From NCBI GenBank assembly GCA_023399465.1, contig JAEWPB010000058.1, forward strand, positions 1 to 64,000: DNA of 64,000 nucleotides, in the 5' to 3' direction. Both the position numbers and the translations under genes were made by a program. Of the stretch, positions 25,648-34,071 are shown piece by piece (the first letter of the stretch is position 1; every line of letters starts with the position of its first letter). The notes beneath the pieces are model-generated. The model was not told where the DNA came from, searched no databases, and worked only from the letters and a program-made list of their open reading frames with translations. This DNA is from Pseudomonadota bacterium (GTDB lineage Bacteria > Pseudomonadota > Alphaproteobacteria > Rhizobiales > Rhizobiaceae).

Positions 25648-25800
25648 ATGCCGACCCTGTTCCGTTTTCTGTTCATCTGCACCCTGATCGCCGGAACGAT
25701 CTATGCCGGCATGATTGCGCTCGTCTTCCTCGTCGAACCGCGCGAACGCGACGTCACCGTCCGCATTCCTTCCGAGCGGCTCAATCCGCCGAAGCCCTGA
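25648..25800 (+). CDS. small single-pass membrane protein (50 aa)
   Basis: A 50-residue protein with one central membrane segment (FLFICTLIAGTIYAGMIALVFLVEP) and a short hydrophilic C-terminus ending RIPSERLNPPKP. The ATG at 25648 has AGGAG 7 bases upstream; the longer frame is not supported. It is divergent from aroK and 27 bases upstream of xerD, so it is probably co-transcribed with xerD. Small proteins at this spot occur in other rhizobia. No function is known. Confidence 0.65.
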   Translation: MPTLFRFLFICTLIAGTIYAGMIALVFLVEPRERDVTVRIPSERLNPPKP

Positions 25801-25827
25801 TCCACGAAGAAGGAACCCGCCTCGCGC

Positions 25828-26781
25828 ATGAAAGACCTGAGCATTGCCCATGTGGAGTCATTCCTGGAAATGATGAGCGCCGAGCGCGGCGCCGCCGGCA
25901 ATACGCTTGTCTCCTACGAGCGCGACCTCGATGACCTGCACGGCTTCCTCGTCCAACGGAAGGTCCGCCTGACAGAGGCCGCGCCAGCCGATCTCTCAGC
26001 CTATCTCGCCCATCTCGCCGCCCAGGGCTTCAAGGCCTCCTCCCAGGCCCGCCGGCTCTCGGCGATGCGGCAGTTTTACAAGTTTCTTTATGCCGAGGGG
26101 ATCCGCGGCGACGACCCGACCGGCATCATCGACGCCCCCAAGAAGGGACGGGCGCTGCCGAAGACCATGACCGTCGACGACGTATCCCGTCTTCTGGCGC
26201 AGGCCGAGACGGAAGCCACGACGCCCGGCCCCGGGCAGATCTCGCGGGCGCGGATGTTCGCGCTGATCGAGCTTCTCTATGCCACCGGCATGCGCGTCAG
26301 CGAACTGGTGTCGCTGCCCGCCAAGGTGCTCGACCAGGATGGCCGCTTCCTGATGATCCGCGGCAAGGGCAACAAGGACCGGCTGGTCCCGCTGTCGCTG
26401 TCGGCCATCGCCGCGCTGAAAGCCTATGGCGCGCTACGCGCCGCCGAGGCGCGGGCGGCGAAGCAGCCGGAAGAGAGCCCGTGGCTGTTTCCCTCCTCAG
26501 GAAAGCAGGGTTTTCTGCCCCGGCAGGTCTTTGCCCGCGACCTCAAGGATCTGGCGATCCGGGCCGGGCTGTCGCCCTCCGCCATCTCGCCGCATGTGAT
26601 GCGGCATGCCTTTGCCAGCCACCTCCTGCAGAATGGCGCCGACCTGCGCGTCGTCCAGGAACTGCTGGGGCATTCGGACATTTCAACGACACAAATCTAT
26701 ACGCATGTGTTGGAAGAGCGGCTGCACCAGCTGGTACAAACACATCACCCCCTTGCCAAACGGGCTAAAAAGCAGGATTAA
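25828..26781 (+). CDS. xerD: site-specific tyrosine recombinase XerD
   Basis: This 317-residue recombinase works with XerC at dif to resolve chromosome dimers. The N-terminal SAM-like core-binding domain (about residues 1-105) is followed by the catalytic domain. The Arg is in YATGMRVSELVSLP, the Lys in IRGKGNKDRLVPL, HxxR in SPHVMRHAFASHLL, the second His in ELLGHSDISTTQ and the nucleophile Tyr in IYTHV. All catalytic residues are present. It is a housekeeping copy, not an integrase: nothing mobile flanks it. It is followed by accA 62 bases on. Confidence 0.93.
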   Translation: MKDLSIAHVESFLEMMSAERGAAGNTLVSYERDLDDLHGFLVQRKVRLTEAAPADLSAYLAHLAAQGFKASSQARRLSAMRQFYKFLYAEGIRGDDPTGIIDAPKKGRALPKTMTVDDVSRLLAQAETEATTPGPGQISRARMFALIELLYATGMRVSELVSLPAKVLDQDGRFLMIRGKGNKDRLVPLSLSAIAALKAYGALRAAEARAAKQPEESPWLFPSSGKQGFLPRQVFARDLKDLAIRAGLSPSAISPHVMRHAFASHLLQNGADLRVVQELLGHSDISTTQIYTHVLEERLHQLVQTHHPLAKRAKKQD

Positions 26782-26843
26782 GCCCGGCAGAATGGGGGAA
26801 TTCTTCCCTGGCTTCATGGGCAAAAGGATCGGAAACGCATCTC

Positions 26844-27797
26844 ATGCACAACTATCTCGATTTCGAAAAACCAATCTCGGATCTCGAAGGCAAGATCCAC
26901 GAGCTGAAAAGGCTCGCCGCCGAAGACGAGAGCATCGATACATCGGACGAGATCGGCCGCCTGGAAATCAGGGTTCGTGAAGCGACCGGCGACATCTATT
27001 CGAAGCTCAACGCCTGGCAGAAGACGCAGGTCGCGCGCCATCCGCAGCGCCCGCATTTCATCGACTACGCCGCCCGGCTCTTCGAAGACTTCACTCCGCT
27101 CGCCGGTGACCGCAAGTTTTCCGAGGATGCCGCTATCCAGACAGGCCTTGCCCGCTTTCGCGGCCAGCCGGTCGCGGTTATCGGCCAGGAAAAGGGCAAC
27201 GACACCAAGTCGCGCCTGAAGCACAATTTCGGCAGCGCCCGCCCTGAAGGCTACCGCAAGGCGATCCGAGTCATGGAAATGGCCGATCGCTTCGGCCTGC
27301 CGATCATCACCCTAGTGGATACCGCAGGCGCCTATCCCGGTGTCGGCGCGGAAGAACGCGGCCAGGCCGAGGCCATCGCCCGCTCGACCGAGATGTGTCT
27401 TGCCGTCCGCGCCCCGATCATTTCGGTGGTCGTCGGCGAAGGCGGCTCCGGCGGCGCGATCGCCATTGCCGTGGGCAACCGCGTCTACATGCTCGAACAC
27501 TCGATCTACAGCGTGATCTCGCCGGAAGGCGCCGCTTCGATCCTGTGGCGCGATTCCGCACGCGCCAAGGAAGCCGCAACCAACATGAAAATCACCGCCG
27601 AGGACCTGAAGGGACTGGGCATCATCGACGGCATCATTCCCGAGCCGCTCGGTGGCGCCCATCGCGATCCAGAGAAGGTGATCGCCGCGACCGGCGACAC
27701 CATCGCCCAGGCGCTCTCGGAACTTGCCGGACGCAGCGGCGACGAACTGCGATCGGATCGCCGCCAGAAGTTCCTCAACATGGGCCGCAACCTCTGA
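26844..27797 (+). CDS. accA: acetyl-CoA carboxylase carboxyltransferase subunit alpha
   Basis: A 317-residue alpha subunit that transfers the carboxyl group from carboxybiotin to acetyl-CoA in the first committed step of fatty acid synthesis. The start MHNYLDFEKPISDLEGKIHEL is typical. The crotonase-like core has FGSARPEGYRKAIRVMEMADRFGLP, VDTAGAYPGVGAEERGQAEAIA and the oxyanion-hole glycines in VVGEGGSGGAIAIA. A strong intrinsic terminator lies 60 bases after the stop. Confidence 0.95.
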   Translation: MHNYLDFEKPISDLEGKIHELKRLAAEDESIDTSDEIGRLEIRVREATGDIYSKLNAWQKTQVARHPQRPHFIDYAARLFEDFTPLAGDRKFSEDAAIQTGLARFRGQPVAVIGQEKGNDTKSRLKHNFGSARPEGYRKAIRVMEMADRFGLPIITLVDTAGAYPGVGAEERGQAEAIARSTEMCLAVRAPIISVVVGEGGSGGAIAIAVGNRVYMLEHSIYSVISPEGAASILWRDSARAKEAATNMKITAEDLKGLGIIDGIIPEPLGGAHRDPEKVIAATGDTIAQALSELAGRSGDELRSDRRQKFLNMGRNL

Positions 27798-27858
27798 AGC
27801 CTGCCGCCCTGACCATGCTGTGGCCAAATCTTCGCCACATTACTGATATCTGAGATTG

Positions 27859-27903
27859 TACCCGCTCACGGAATGGCTTATCCCGTGAGCGGGTAAGTTT
27901 TTG
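27859..27903 (+). terminator. accA intrinsic terminator
   Basis: TACCCGCTCACGG pairs perfectly with CCGTGAGCGGGTA (13 base pairs, loop about 11 bases), followed by AGTTTTTTG. This is a canonical Rho-independent terminator on the plus strand. Confidence 0.9.
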
Positions 27904-27984
27904 TAAAGCATACCGCGATTATGATTCCTTTTCCCTTGTATTGAGCGGCAAATGAGGCCGTCTCAGCGTTTACGGGCTCAGGTA

Positions 27985-29457
27985 ATGCGCATCAGGAATT
28001 TTATCGTCATCTCCCTCATGGCCGCAGCCCTCGCCGGCTGCAACGACACCCTCGATGCCGTCGATCTCGCCAGCGTCAAGAACAAGGTGGAGCACCCCCT
28101 TTCCAAGCGCATTGTCGAGCAGATGAAGGCGAAGGGCATGGAGCGCACCGCTCCGATCATGATCCGCATCTTCAAGGAAGAGGGCACGCTCGAGGTCTGG
28201 AAGGCGAAGACCAACAACCGCTTCGACAAGATCGCGGACTACAAGATCTGCGCCTGGTCGGGCCGTCTGGGGCCGAAGATCAAGGAAGGCGACCGTCAGG
28301 CGCCCGAAGGCTTCTACCCGCTTTCGCCGCACCACATGAATCCCAATTCGAGCTACTATCTGGCGATCAATACCGGCTTTCCGAACCGCTACGACCAGGC
28401 GAACGGCCGCAACGGCACCAACCTGATGATCCATGGCGCCTGCTCGTCGTCCGGCTGCTACTCGATGACCGACGAGCAGGTTCTCGAGATCTATGCCTTC
28501 GCGCGCGACGCCTTCAAGGGCGGCCAGCAGGCGGTTCAGCTTCAGGCCTTCCCCTTCCGGATGACCGCCGAGAACATGGCGCGTCACCGCAACAGCCCGC
28601 ACATCGAATTCTGGAACATGCTGAAGGTCGGCTACGACCACTTCGAAGTCACCAAGCGGCCGCCGGAGGTCAACGTCTGCGAGAAGAAGTATGTCTTCAA
28701 CCAGCAGACGGAGGGCAGCGGCACGTTCTCGGCTTCGGCCAGCTGCCCGCCGATGTCGACCCCGCCGGCGCTGCAGGCCGCCCTTGCCTCCTACGACAAG
28801 GCCTATGATCGCGACTACGAGAAGGCGCTGAAGAAGTTCGACGGCCTGGTGTGGTACGAGCCAAGCGAAGCCGAGCGCAAGGAACTGGTCAAGGACCAGC
28901 GCAAGGGCCGCGAACTTGCCTATGCGCCGACCGGATCGTCGTTAGCGGCCGGAAAGCTGATGAAGCTGCACGAATACGAGCAGGTACTGGCGAAGCGCGA
29001 CGGCAAGCCTGCAGTGGCGCCTGATGGCGCACCGGCGACGACCACCGCGTCCATCCCGCCGGCAAGGGCCGGCCAGAGTGCACCAGCGGCCGCTACCGCC
29101 GCGGCGACGGCAACGGCTGCGCCAGCCCAGCAGACGGGTGCACCCGTGCCGACGCCCAATCCTGCAGCTCCTGCCTCCGTTGCCGTGGCAACGCCGGAAC
29201 CCGCTGCAAGGAAGACCTTCTGGAAGCTTTTCTCCAGGGCTGATGAAGCGCAGCCTGAAGCAGCGCCGGCTGCCCTCGCGGCGACACCGCAGCAATCCCC
29301 CGCGCCCGCTACGGACGGAGCCAACGCACCCGTCGCGCAGCCTGCTCAGGCCAGTGTGCCCGTGCCGGCGCCCAACCCGAATGCCGCCGAAATCCAGCCC
29401 GTGGCAGCTGCGGAGACCCCGCAGAAGCCCGCATGGAAATTCTGGGCGAAACAGTAA
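27985..29457 (+). CDS. lipoprotein L,D-transpeptidase, YafK/DpaA-like (COG3034)
   Basis: A protein of about 490 residues that starts with a lipoprotein signal (IRNFIVISLMAAALAGC). The YkuD-type catalytic domain covers about residues 35-290. EGFYPLSPHHMNPNSSYYL and the active-site block NLMIHGACSSSGCYSMTD bring the catalytic His and Cys. E. coli YafK (DpaA) of this group removes Braun lipoprotein from peptidoglycan rather than cross-linking it, so hydrolysis is possible here too. The C-terminal 130 residues are Ala/Pro-rich low complexity with repeated NPxAA and WK[LF] elements. An in-frame ATG at 27952 would bury the lipobox deeper, so 27985 is preferred. Confidence 0.82.
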   Translation: MRIRNFIVISLMAAALAGCNDTLDAVDLASVKNKVEHPLSKRIVEQMKAKGMERTAPIMIRIFKEEGTLEVWKAKTNNRFDKIADYKICAWSGRLGPKIKEGDRQAPEGFYPLSPHHMNPNSSYYLAINTGFPNRYDQANGRNGTNLMIHGACSSSGCYSMTDEQVLEIYAFARDAFKGGQQAVQLQAFPFRMTAENMARHRNSPHIEFWNMLKVGYDHFEVTKRPPEVNVCEKKYVFNQQTEGSGTFSASASCPPMSTPPALQAALASYDKAYDRDYEKALKKFDGLVWYEPSEAERKELVKDQRKGRELAYAPTGSSLAAGKLMKLHEYEQVLAKRDGKPAVAPDGAPATTTASIPPARAGQSAPAAATAAATATAAPAQQTGAPVPTPNPAAPASVAVATPEPAARKTFWKLFSRADEAQPEAAPAALAATPQQSPAPATDGANAPVAQPAQASVPVPAPNPNAAEIQPVAAAETPQKPAWKFWAKQ

Positions 29458-29462
29458 AGACG

Positions 29463-29684
29463 ATGACTGTCCTCTACGATCTCAAGGGGCTGAAATGCCC
29501 CTTGCCGGTTCTCAAGACCAGGCGCCGGCTTCAGACGATGGCGCCGGGCGCAGAACTGCAGATCGAGACCACCGATCCGCTGGCCGTGATCGACATTCCG
29601 CATTTCTGCAATGAGAACGGTCACCAGTTGATCGAGAGCAAAAAGACCGAAAGCGGCCACCGCTTCGTGATCCGGAAGGGCTGA
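29463..29684 (+). CDS. tusA: TusA-family sulfurtransferase
   Basis: A 73-residue protein of the SirA/TusA fold. The family motif KGLKCPLPVLKTRR contains the persulfide-carrying Cys at about residue 12, and the DIPHFCNENGHQLI segment is typical. TusA proteins relay sulfur, for example to tRNA thiolation or molybdenum cofactor enzymes. The ATG at 29463 is 5 bases beyond the stop of the transpeptidase gene, so the two are probably co-transcribed. The symbol is assigned by family; which pathway it serves cannot be read here. Confidence 0.82.
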   Translation: MTVLYDLKGLKCPLPVLKTRRRLQTMAPGAELQIETTDPLAVIDIPHFCNENGHQLIESKKTESGHRFVIRKG

Positions 29685-29686
29685 CG

Positions 29687-29718
29687 GGGCGCAATCCTTC
29701 TTTCCGGAGGATGCGCCC
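29687..29718. terminator. convergent hairpin between tusA and the COG0523 GTPase gene
   Basis: GGGCGCA(A)TCCT pairs with AGGATGCGCCC with one bulged base. The element sits between two convergent stops and could end transcription from both sides. T runs are short. Confidence 0.5.
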
Positions 29719-29723
29719 TCGCC

Positions 29724-30869
29724 TCACATCTTGAAGCCGGGAATTGCCAGCGGATTGTCCTCGAGCGCCGCCCGGTCCGGCCGGTCGATGCGCGGCGTGC
29801 CGGTGAACGCGTCGAAGAGGTCGGTCACAAAGGCTTCCGGCAGATCCCGGGTAATCAGCACCATGCGCGTACGCCGGTCGGCAGGATCCGGCCAGGCCGG
29901 CAGCCGCGCCGGCGGATGGAACACGTTCTGCACGCCGTGAAGCACGACCGGACGATCGGGATCGGCGGAGAGGCAGACGATGGCCTTCATGCGCAACAGC
30001 CGCTCGCCATGGGCGGAGCGCAACAGATCGACGAACATTTCCAGCGCCGCCGGATCGACCGGCTTGTCATGCACGATCGAGAACGACCGGATCGCATCGC
30101 CATGGCGATTGACGTCGTGATGATGGTGGTGATGGCCGTGACCGGCCGCATGCCCGTGGCCATGGTGCCCATGGTCATGGTCGTGCGTGTGCGGGTCCTC
30201 CGCGCCCAGCCAGCGGGCCACGTCCGGGATCTTGGTCGCCGGGTCGTAGAGCCCGTTCACCAGCAACGCCGCGCTGCCGGCCTCCTCCGCATCGCCGTCG
30301 ATGATTGCCGCTCGCGGGTTGAGCGCCCGGAGCCGCTCAGTCAGCGCCGCGACCGTATCGGCACCGGCAAGCGTCACCTTGGAAATGACCAGCCGGTCGG
30401 CGACCGCCGCCTGCTTCACCGCTTCGATATGGTTGTCGAGCGTCTGCTGGCCGTTCACCGCGTCGACGACCGTGACGACTCCATCGAGCTCGAAGTTCAT
30501 GTCAATGACCGGATTGCCCATCACCGACTGCATCACCGGCGCCGGATCGGCCAGCCCCGTAGTCTCGATGACGATGCGCTTCAGCGGACGGATGCGGCCG
30601 GTCTGCATGCCATCCATCAGCATGGCGAGCGTATCGACCAGTTCGCCGCGCACCGTGCAGCAAAGGCAGCCATCCGCGAGCTCGATGATCGAATCCCCCG
30701 AGGTCTCGACCAGCAGGTGATCGATGCCGACATCGCCGAACTCGTTGATGATCACCGCCGCATCCTTCATCTCCGGGTCTTTCAGGATCCGGTTGAGAAG
30801 GGTCGATTTTCCGGCCCCGAGAAAGCCGGTGACGATGGTCACCGGGATCCGTTCGCGTCGCTGCATCAT
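29724..30869 (-). CDS. COG0523 (CobW/ZNG-type) GTPase with His-rich metal loop
   Basis: A 381-residue G3E-family GTPase. Walker A is GFLGAGKSTLL (about residues 15-25). The metal-binding CxCC motif is ADGCLCCTV (about 65-73), the switch region is IETTGLADPAPV, and the guanine-specificity block is VISKVTL. Between about residues 225 and 260 lies a loop with more than fifteen histidines. The C-terminal CobW_C domain follows. Such proteins are metallochaperones, often for zinc. Although cobST is in this window, the His-rich type is usually a zinc protein rather than true CobW. It follows the dac gene by 30 bases on the same strand. Confidence 0.83.
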   Translation of the reverse strand: MMQRRERIPVTIVTGFLGAGKSTLLNRILKDPEMKDAAVIINEFGDVGIDHLLVETSGDSIIELADGCLCCTVRGELVDTLAMLMDGMQTGRIRPLKRIVIETTGLADPAPVMQSVMGNPVIDMNFELDGVVTVVDAVNGQQTLDNHIEAVKQAAVADRLVISKVTLAGADTVAALTERLRALNPRAAIIDGDAEEAGSAALLVNGLYDPATKIPDVARWLGAEDPHTHDHDHGHHGHGHAAGHGHHHHHHDVNRHGDAIRSFSIVHDKPVDPAALEMFVDLLRSAHGERLLRMKAIVCLSADPDRPVVLHGVQNVFHPPARLPAWPDPADRRTRMVLITRDLPEAFVTDLFDAFTGTPRIDRPDRAALEDNPLAIPGFKM

Positions 30870-30899
30870 GGTCTCGTTCGTATGGAGTGTCGGGCGTTC

Positions 30900-32006
30900 T
30901 TAGAATGTCGGGCGCGGCTGGGGAATCGGCACATTGGCGATCTCACCCTTGCCGGGCTTCTTCGCCGGCTCCGGTTCCGAACCGGGGATCAGGCCCGCGA
31001 ACACGAAATTCGGCTCGCGCGTCATTTCGCGGATGTTCGGCGAGTTGACCTTCATGCGGCCGACTTCGTCGCGGCCTTCGCTGCGCACCTTCTTGCCCTT
31101 GGCACTGCAGATCTCGGCGCTGATGTCGGCGACGGTGTTCACGTCGCCATAGGGGCGCAGGGTCGCGAGCGTCTGGCCGGTGCCCGACTTCGCCGTAAGT
31201 CCCGCCTGCAGCATGTCGGCGGAGACGTCTGCCCGTGCGCCGAGGCTCTCGGTGCCGAGCACCACGGAAACGACGGAACGGCCGTTGCGCGTGGCCGAAG
31301 ATACCTGGTTGAAACCGGATGCGCAGATGAAGCCCGTCTTCATGCCGTCGGCGCCATCGAAGCGTCCGATCAGCAAGTTGAAGTTCGGATAGTTCTTCTT
31401 GCCGGTGGTGAAGCCTTCCAGCGAGAAGTATCCCGCATATTCCGGGAACTGGCGCTTCAGCGTGACGGCGAGGACCGCCATGTCGCGCGCGGTCGTGTAC
31501 TGGCCCTTGCCGGGAAGTCCATGGGGATTGATGAAGTTCGACGAGCCCATGCCGATGCGCCGGGCGTCGCTGTTCATGCGGGCGACGAAGGCGTCATGCG
31601 AACCGCTGACGGTCTCGGCGATCGCCACCGCGACGTCATTGGCCGACTGCACCATCAGTATCTTCAGCGCGCTGTCGAGCGTCATCTTCTGCCCGGGCTT
31701 GTAGTACATCTTGCTCGCCGGCTGGCTGGCGGCACGCTCGGTAATCGTGACCGGGCTTTCCAGCGTCAGTTCGCCGGCCCGCACCGCATTGAACACGGTG
31801 TAGACGGTCATCAGCTTGGTCAGCGATGCCGGATACCACTTGCGGAATGCGTCCTCATGCTCGAGGACCTGTCCTGACTTGACGTCCACCAGAATGCGGG
31901 GATTGGCGTACGCCGCCGGCGCGACAGTAGCGGCCAGGACGGAAACGGCGGCCGCGAGGGGCAGAAGCCGCCGGGCAATCTGCAAACGTATATTGTTCGT
32001 CGGCAA
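30900..32006 (-). CDS. D-alanyl-D-alanine carboxypeptidase (PBP5/DacF-like)
   Basis: A 368-residue S11-family penicillin-binding protein with a signal peptide ending in ATVAPAAYA (about residue 34). The three catalytic motifs are intact: SxxK in WYPASLTKLMTVYT, SxN in MVQSANDVAVAIAE and KTG in ADGMKTGFICASG. It trims the terminal D-Ala from pentapeptides in the periplasm and so limits cross-linking. A non-catalytic C-terminal tail rich in Lys, Glu and Pro replaces the amphipathic helix of E. coli PBP5; membrane attachment is unclear. It is divergent from the M20 gene, with about 170 bases between them. Confidence 0.88.
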   Translation of the reverse strand: MPTNNIRLQIARRLLPLAAAVSVLAATVAPAAYANPRILVDVKSGQVLEHEDAFRKWYPASLTKLMTVYTVFNAVRAGELTLESPVTITERAASQPASKMYYKPGQKMTLDSALKILMVQSANDVAVAIAETVSGSHDAFVARMNSDARRIGMGSSNFINPHGLPGKGQYTTARDMAVLAVTLKRQFPEYAGYFSLEGFTTGKKNYPNFNLLIGRFDGADGMKTGFICASGFNQVSSATRNGRSVVSVVLGTESLGARADVSADMLQAGLTAKSGTGQTLATLRPYGDVNTVADISAEICSAKGKKVRSEGRDEVGRMKVNSPNIREMTREPNFVFAGLIPGSEPEPAKKPGKGEIANVPIPQPRPTF

Positions 32007-32178
32007 GGTCTATCCTCGAATTATCCGGAAAACTCTCGAAACGCCCGGTTATTTAACCTATATGGCCATGACATGGCAAAGACCATTGATTACGCTATTT
32101 TACGGGTGCACGCCAGCTTTACCCTCCCCCGACGCCATCAGAGCAAGCCCGTAATTTGAGTATGTCAGGAAGAAAACA

Positions 32179-33342
32179 ATGCCGATTTTGAACCGTGCTG
32201 CGGAACTTCAGAGCGAAGTGACGGAGTGGCGCCGCCATATTCATGCCCGCCCCGAGCTTCTGTTCGCGGTCGAAAACACCGCGGCATTCGTGGCCGACAA
32301 GCTGAAGGCCTTCGGCGTCGATGACGTGGTGACCGGCATCGGGCGCACCGGCGTGGTCGGACTGATCCGCGGCCGCGGCAATTCCGACAGGGCAATCGGC
32401 TTGAGGGCCGACATGGACGCGCTGCCGCTCGAGGAAATAACCGGCAAGCCCTGGGCTTCGACAACACCCGGCAAGATGCACGCCTGCGGCCATGACGGCC
32501 ACACCGCCATGCTGCTTGGCGCTGCCAGGTATCTCGCCGAGACCCGCAATTTCAACGGCAATGTCGCGGTCATCTTCCAGCCAGCCGAAGAAGGCGGCGG
32601 CGGCGGCAAGCTGATGGTGCAGGATGGCATGATGGAGCGGTTCGGCATCGAGGAAGTGTACGGCATGCACAACATGCCCGGCCTCGCCGTCGGCAAGTTC
32701 GCCGTGCGCAAGGGGCCGATCATGGCCTCGACCGACGAGTTCTCCATTACCGTCAAGGGCCGCGGCGGGCACGCGGCGCAGCCACATCGAACCATCGACC
32801 CGATCGCGATCGCCGCCCAGATCGTCAACAACCTGCAGCAGATCGCCTCGCGCAACGTCAATCCGCTGCACTCCGTCGTGGTGTCGGTGACCAAGTTCCA
32901 CGCCGGCAACGCCCACAACATCATCCCGAACGAGGCGATGCTGGGCGGCACGGTGCGCACGCTATCGCCCGAGATCCGCGATCTCGCGCAGCAGCGCCTC
33001 GGCGAAATCGCCAACGGCCTGGCGCAGGCTCACGGCGCCGAAGCGGTCGTCTCCTATGTCCGCAACTATCCGGTGACCCTCAACCACGCCGCCGAAACCG
33101 ACCACGCGATCGCGGCCGCGACCGCGGTCGCAGGTGCCGACAACGTCGATCCCGATACCGACCCGATGATGGGCGGCGAGGATTTTTCCTACATGCTGAA
33201 TGCGCGTCCGGGCGCGTTCATCTTCATGGGCAACGGCGACAGCGCCGGCCTTCACAACCCGGCCTACGACTTCAACGACGAAGCCATCGCCCACGGCATA
33301 TCCTACTGGGTAAGGCTGGCGGAATCGCGCCTGACCGCCTGA
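32179..33342 (+). CDS. M20-family amidohydrolase (hippurate hydrolase / N-acyl amino acid hydrolase type)
   Basis: A 387-residue M20D-type metal-dependent amidohydrolase. The start ELQSEVTEWRRHIHARPELLF is typical. The metal-site blocks are LRADMDALPLEE, MHACGHDGHTAMLLGAARYL with the Cys and His ligands, the catalytic Glu pair in FQPAEEGGGG, MHNMPGLAVG and the final His region DPMMGGEDFSYML. The dimerisation lid domain occupies about residues 185-300. Substrates are N-acyl amino acids such as hippurate or IAA conjugates; the exact one is unknown. AGGAAG lies 7 bases before the ATG. Confidence 0.87.
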   Translation: MPILNRAAELQSEVTEWRRHIHARPELLFAVENTAAFVADKLKAFGVDDVVTGIGRTGVVGLIRGRGNSDRAIGLRADMDALPLEEITGKPWASTTPGKMHACGHDGHTAMLLGAARYLAETRNFNGNVAVIFQPAEEGGGGGKLMVQDGMMERFGIEEVYGMHNMPGLAVGKFAVRKGPIMASTDEFSITVKGRGGHAAQPHRTIDPIAIAAQIVNNLQQIASRNVNPLHSVVVSVTKFHAGNAHNIIPNEAMLGGTVRTLSPEIRDLAQQRLGEIANGLAQAHGAEAVVSYVRNYPVTLNHAAETDHAIAAATAVAGADNVDPDTDPMMGGEDFSYMLNARPGAFIFMGNGDSAGLHNPAYDFNDEAIAHGISYWVRLAESRLTA

Positions 33343-33385
33343 AGCCAAAACCAGACGTGGAACCGATCAAGCGGCTCCTGACCAC

Positions 33386-33418
33386 AAAAGCCCGGATGCA
33401 GGGAACATCCGGACTTTC
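33386..33418 (+). terminator. terminator hairpin of the amidohydrolase gene
   Basis: AAAGCCCGGATG pairs with CATCCGGACTTT (12 positions, one C-A mismatch) around a 7-base loop. The 3' arm ends in CTTTCGTT, a weak U tract. Confidence 0.6.
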
Positions 33419-33606
33419 GTTGGAGGCCAATCACGAACCAGTCCGGGAGGCCCGCCGCAGAGGCGACCTCGGGGCGATCTCGTCGATCGGTTGAGGCGAA
33501 CTATTGCCGAAAACTTTGACGATTCCGTGATCTGCCCGGCTTCGGCCGGGCCGGTGACGATGCGGCATAGCCCGGTCGTCAATTCGGCACGCCCATGCAA
33601 AAACAC

Positions 33607-33635
33607 TTGGCGAAACGCCCCAGCTTTTGTATGGA
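33607..33635 (+). promoter_or_regulatory. candidate tRNA-Arg promoter
   Basis: TTGGCG (33607-33612) and TATGGA (33630-33635) are 17 bases apart and end 11 bases before the mature tRNA 5' end, a normal distance for a tRNA gene. Both boxes deviate from consensus. Confidence 0.4.
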
Positions 33636-33646
33636 TGAGGCCAAGT

Positions 33647-33723
33647 GGTCCCGTAGCTCAGCAGGATAGAGCACCAGATTCCTAATCTGGGGGTCACGCG
33701 TTCGAATCGCGTCGGGATCACCA
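33647..33723 (+). tRNA. tRNA-Arg, anticodon CCU
   Basis: A complete cloverleaf can be drawn: acceptor GGTCCCG with CGGGATC (one G-U pair), D arm GCTC...GAGC, anticodon stem CCAGA/TCTGG with loop TTCCTAA (anticodon CCT at 33681-33683), and T arm ACGCG/CGCGT with TTCGAAT. The CCA end is encoded. It reads the rare arginine codon AGG. tRNA-Arg genes are frequent integration sites, but no duplicated 3' end is seen within the window. Confidence 0.96.
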
Positions 33724-34071
33724 CTCCCAACTCACTTCTCTTTAAAGCTAGCCGCTTGCTTCAGACCGTGCGACCCAGCCGCGTCAGTCGCATGGCGCCA
33801 TAGCCTCGCGTGGCGCTGTCCAGCTTTGATGATCGGTCGATCTACCGAAGAAAGCGGGGCTTGGCTCGGTCTTGATGGCGCAGGCACGCCACCCCTGCAA
33901 ATGAAAGCCCGCCGTTTGCCTGGGAGAAAAGGAGACCAGACAAACGACGGGTCCCCCCAGTTCGCGTGCGCGCCCTGACCAATCGGCCGTGCGCGGAAAA
34001 TTCGGCGTCCGGCGCTGCTCTCGACGCGCCCGGCACGATAGAGGCAGCGACCGGCGGAAACAAGCGCCGGT
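33724..34071. other. gene-free stretch between tRNA-Arg and mcm
   Basis: About 350 bases without a supported gene. A minus-strand open frame (33732-34166) overlaps the mcm end and has no recognisable features, so I left it out. The region contains a strong imperfect hairpin at 33908-33951. No attachment-site duplication or integrase remnant is visible. Confidence 0.6.
33908..33951. repeat. long imperfect hairpin downstream of mcm
   Basis: CCCGCCGTTTG pairs with CAAACGACGGG (one C-A mismatch), and inside it CTGG pairs with CCAG after another single mismatch, giving an extended stem around a purine-rich loop. It may terminate the mcm transcript (no clear U run) or be part of a small structured RNA. 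Confidence 0.5.

Larger units (their letters stand above)
33343..33646. other. gene-free stretch between the amidohydrolase gene and tRNA-Arg
   Basis: About 300 bases without a convincing gene. A terminator-like hairpin lies at its start (33386-33418) and a weak promoter just before the tRNA. Open frames here lack family features and good ribosome-binding sites. Confidence 0.6.

Noticed and set aside
25828..26781. Tyrosine recombinase as a sign of a mobile element
   Set aside because: It is the housekeeping XerD by length, catalytic motifs and its conserved place next to accA; no attachment sites or phage genes are nearby.
29724..30869. CobW acting in cobalamin synthesis
   Set aside because: The His-rich loop and absence of cob genes around it point to the zinc-handling branch of COG0523 instead.
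33647..33723. tRNA-Arg as the edge of a genomic island
   Set aside because: I found no repeated tRNA 3' end, no integrase and no shift in gene style on the far side; the adjacent propionate genes are ordinary rhizobial genes.
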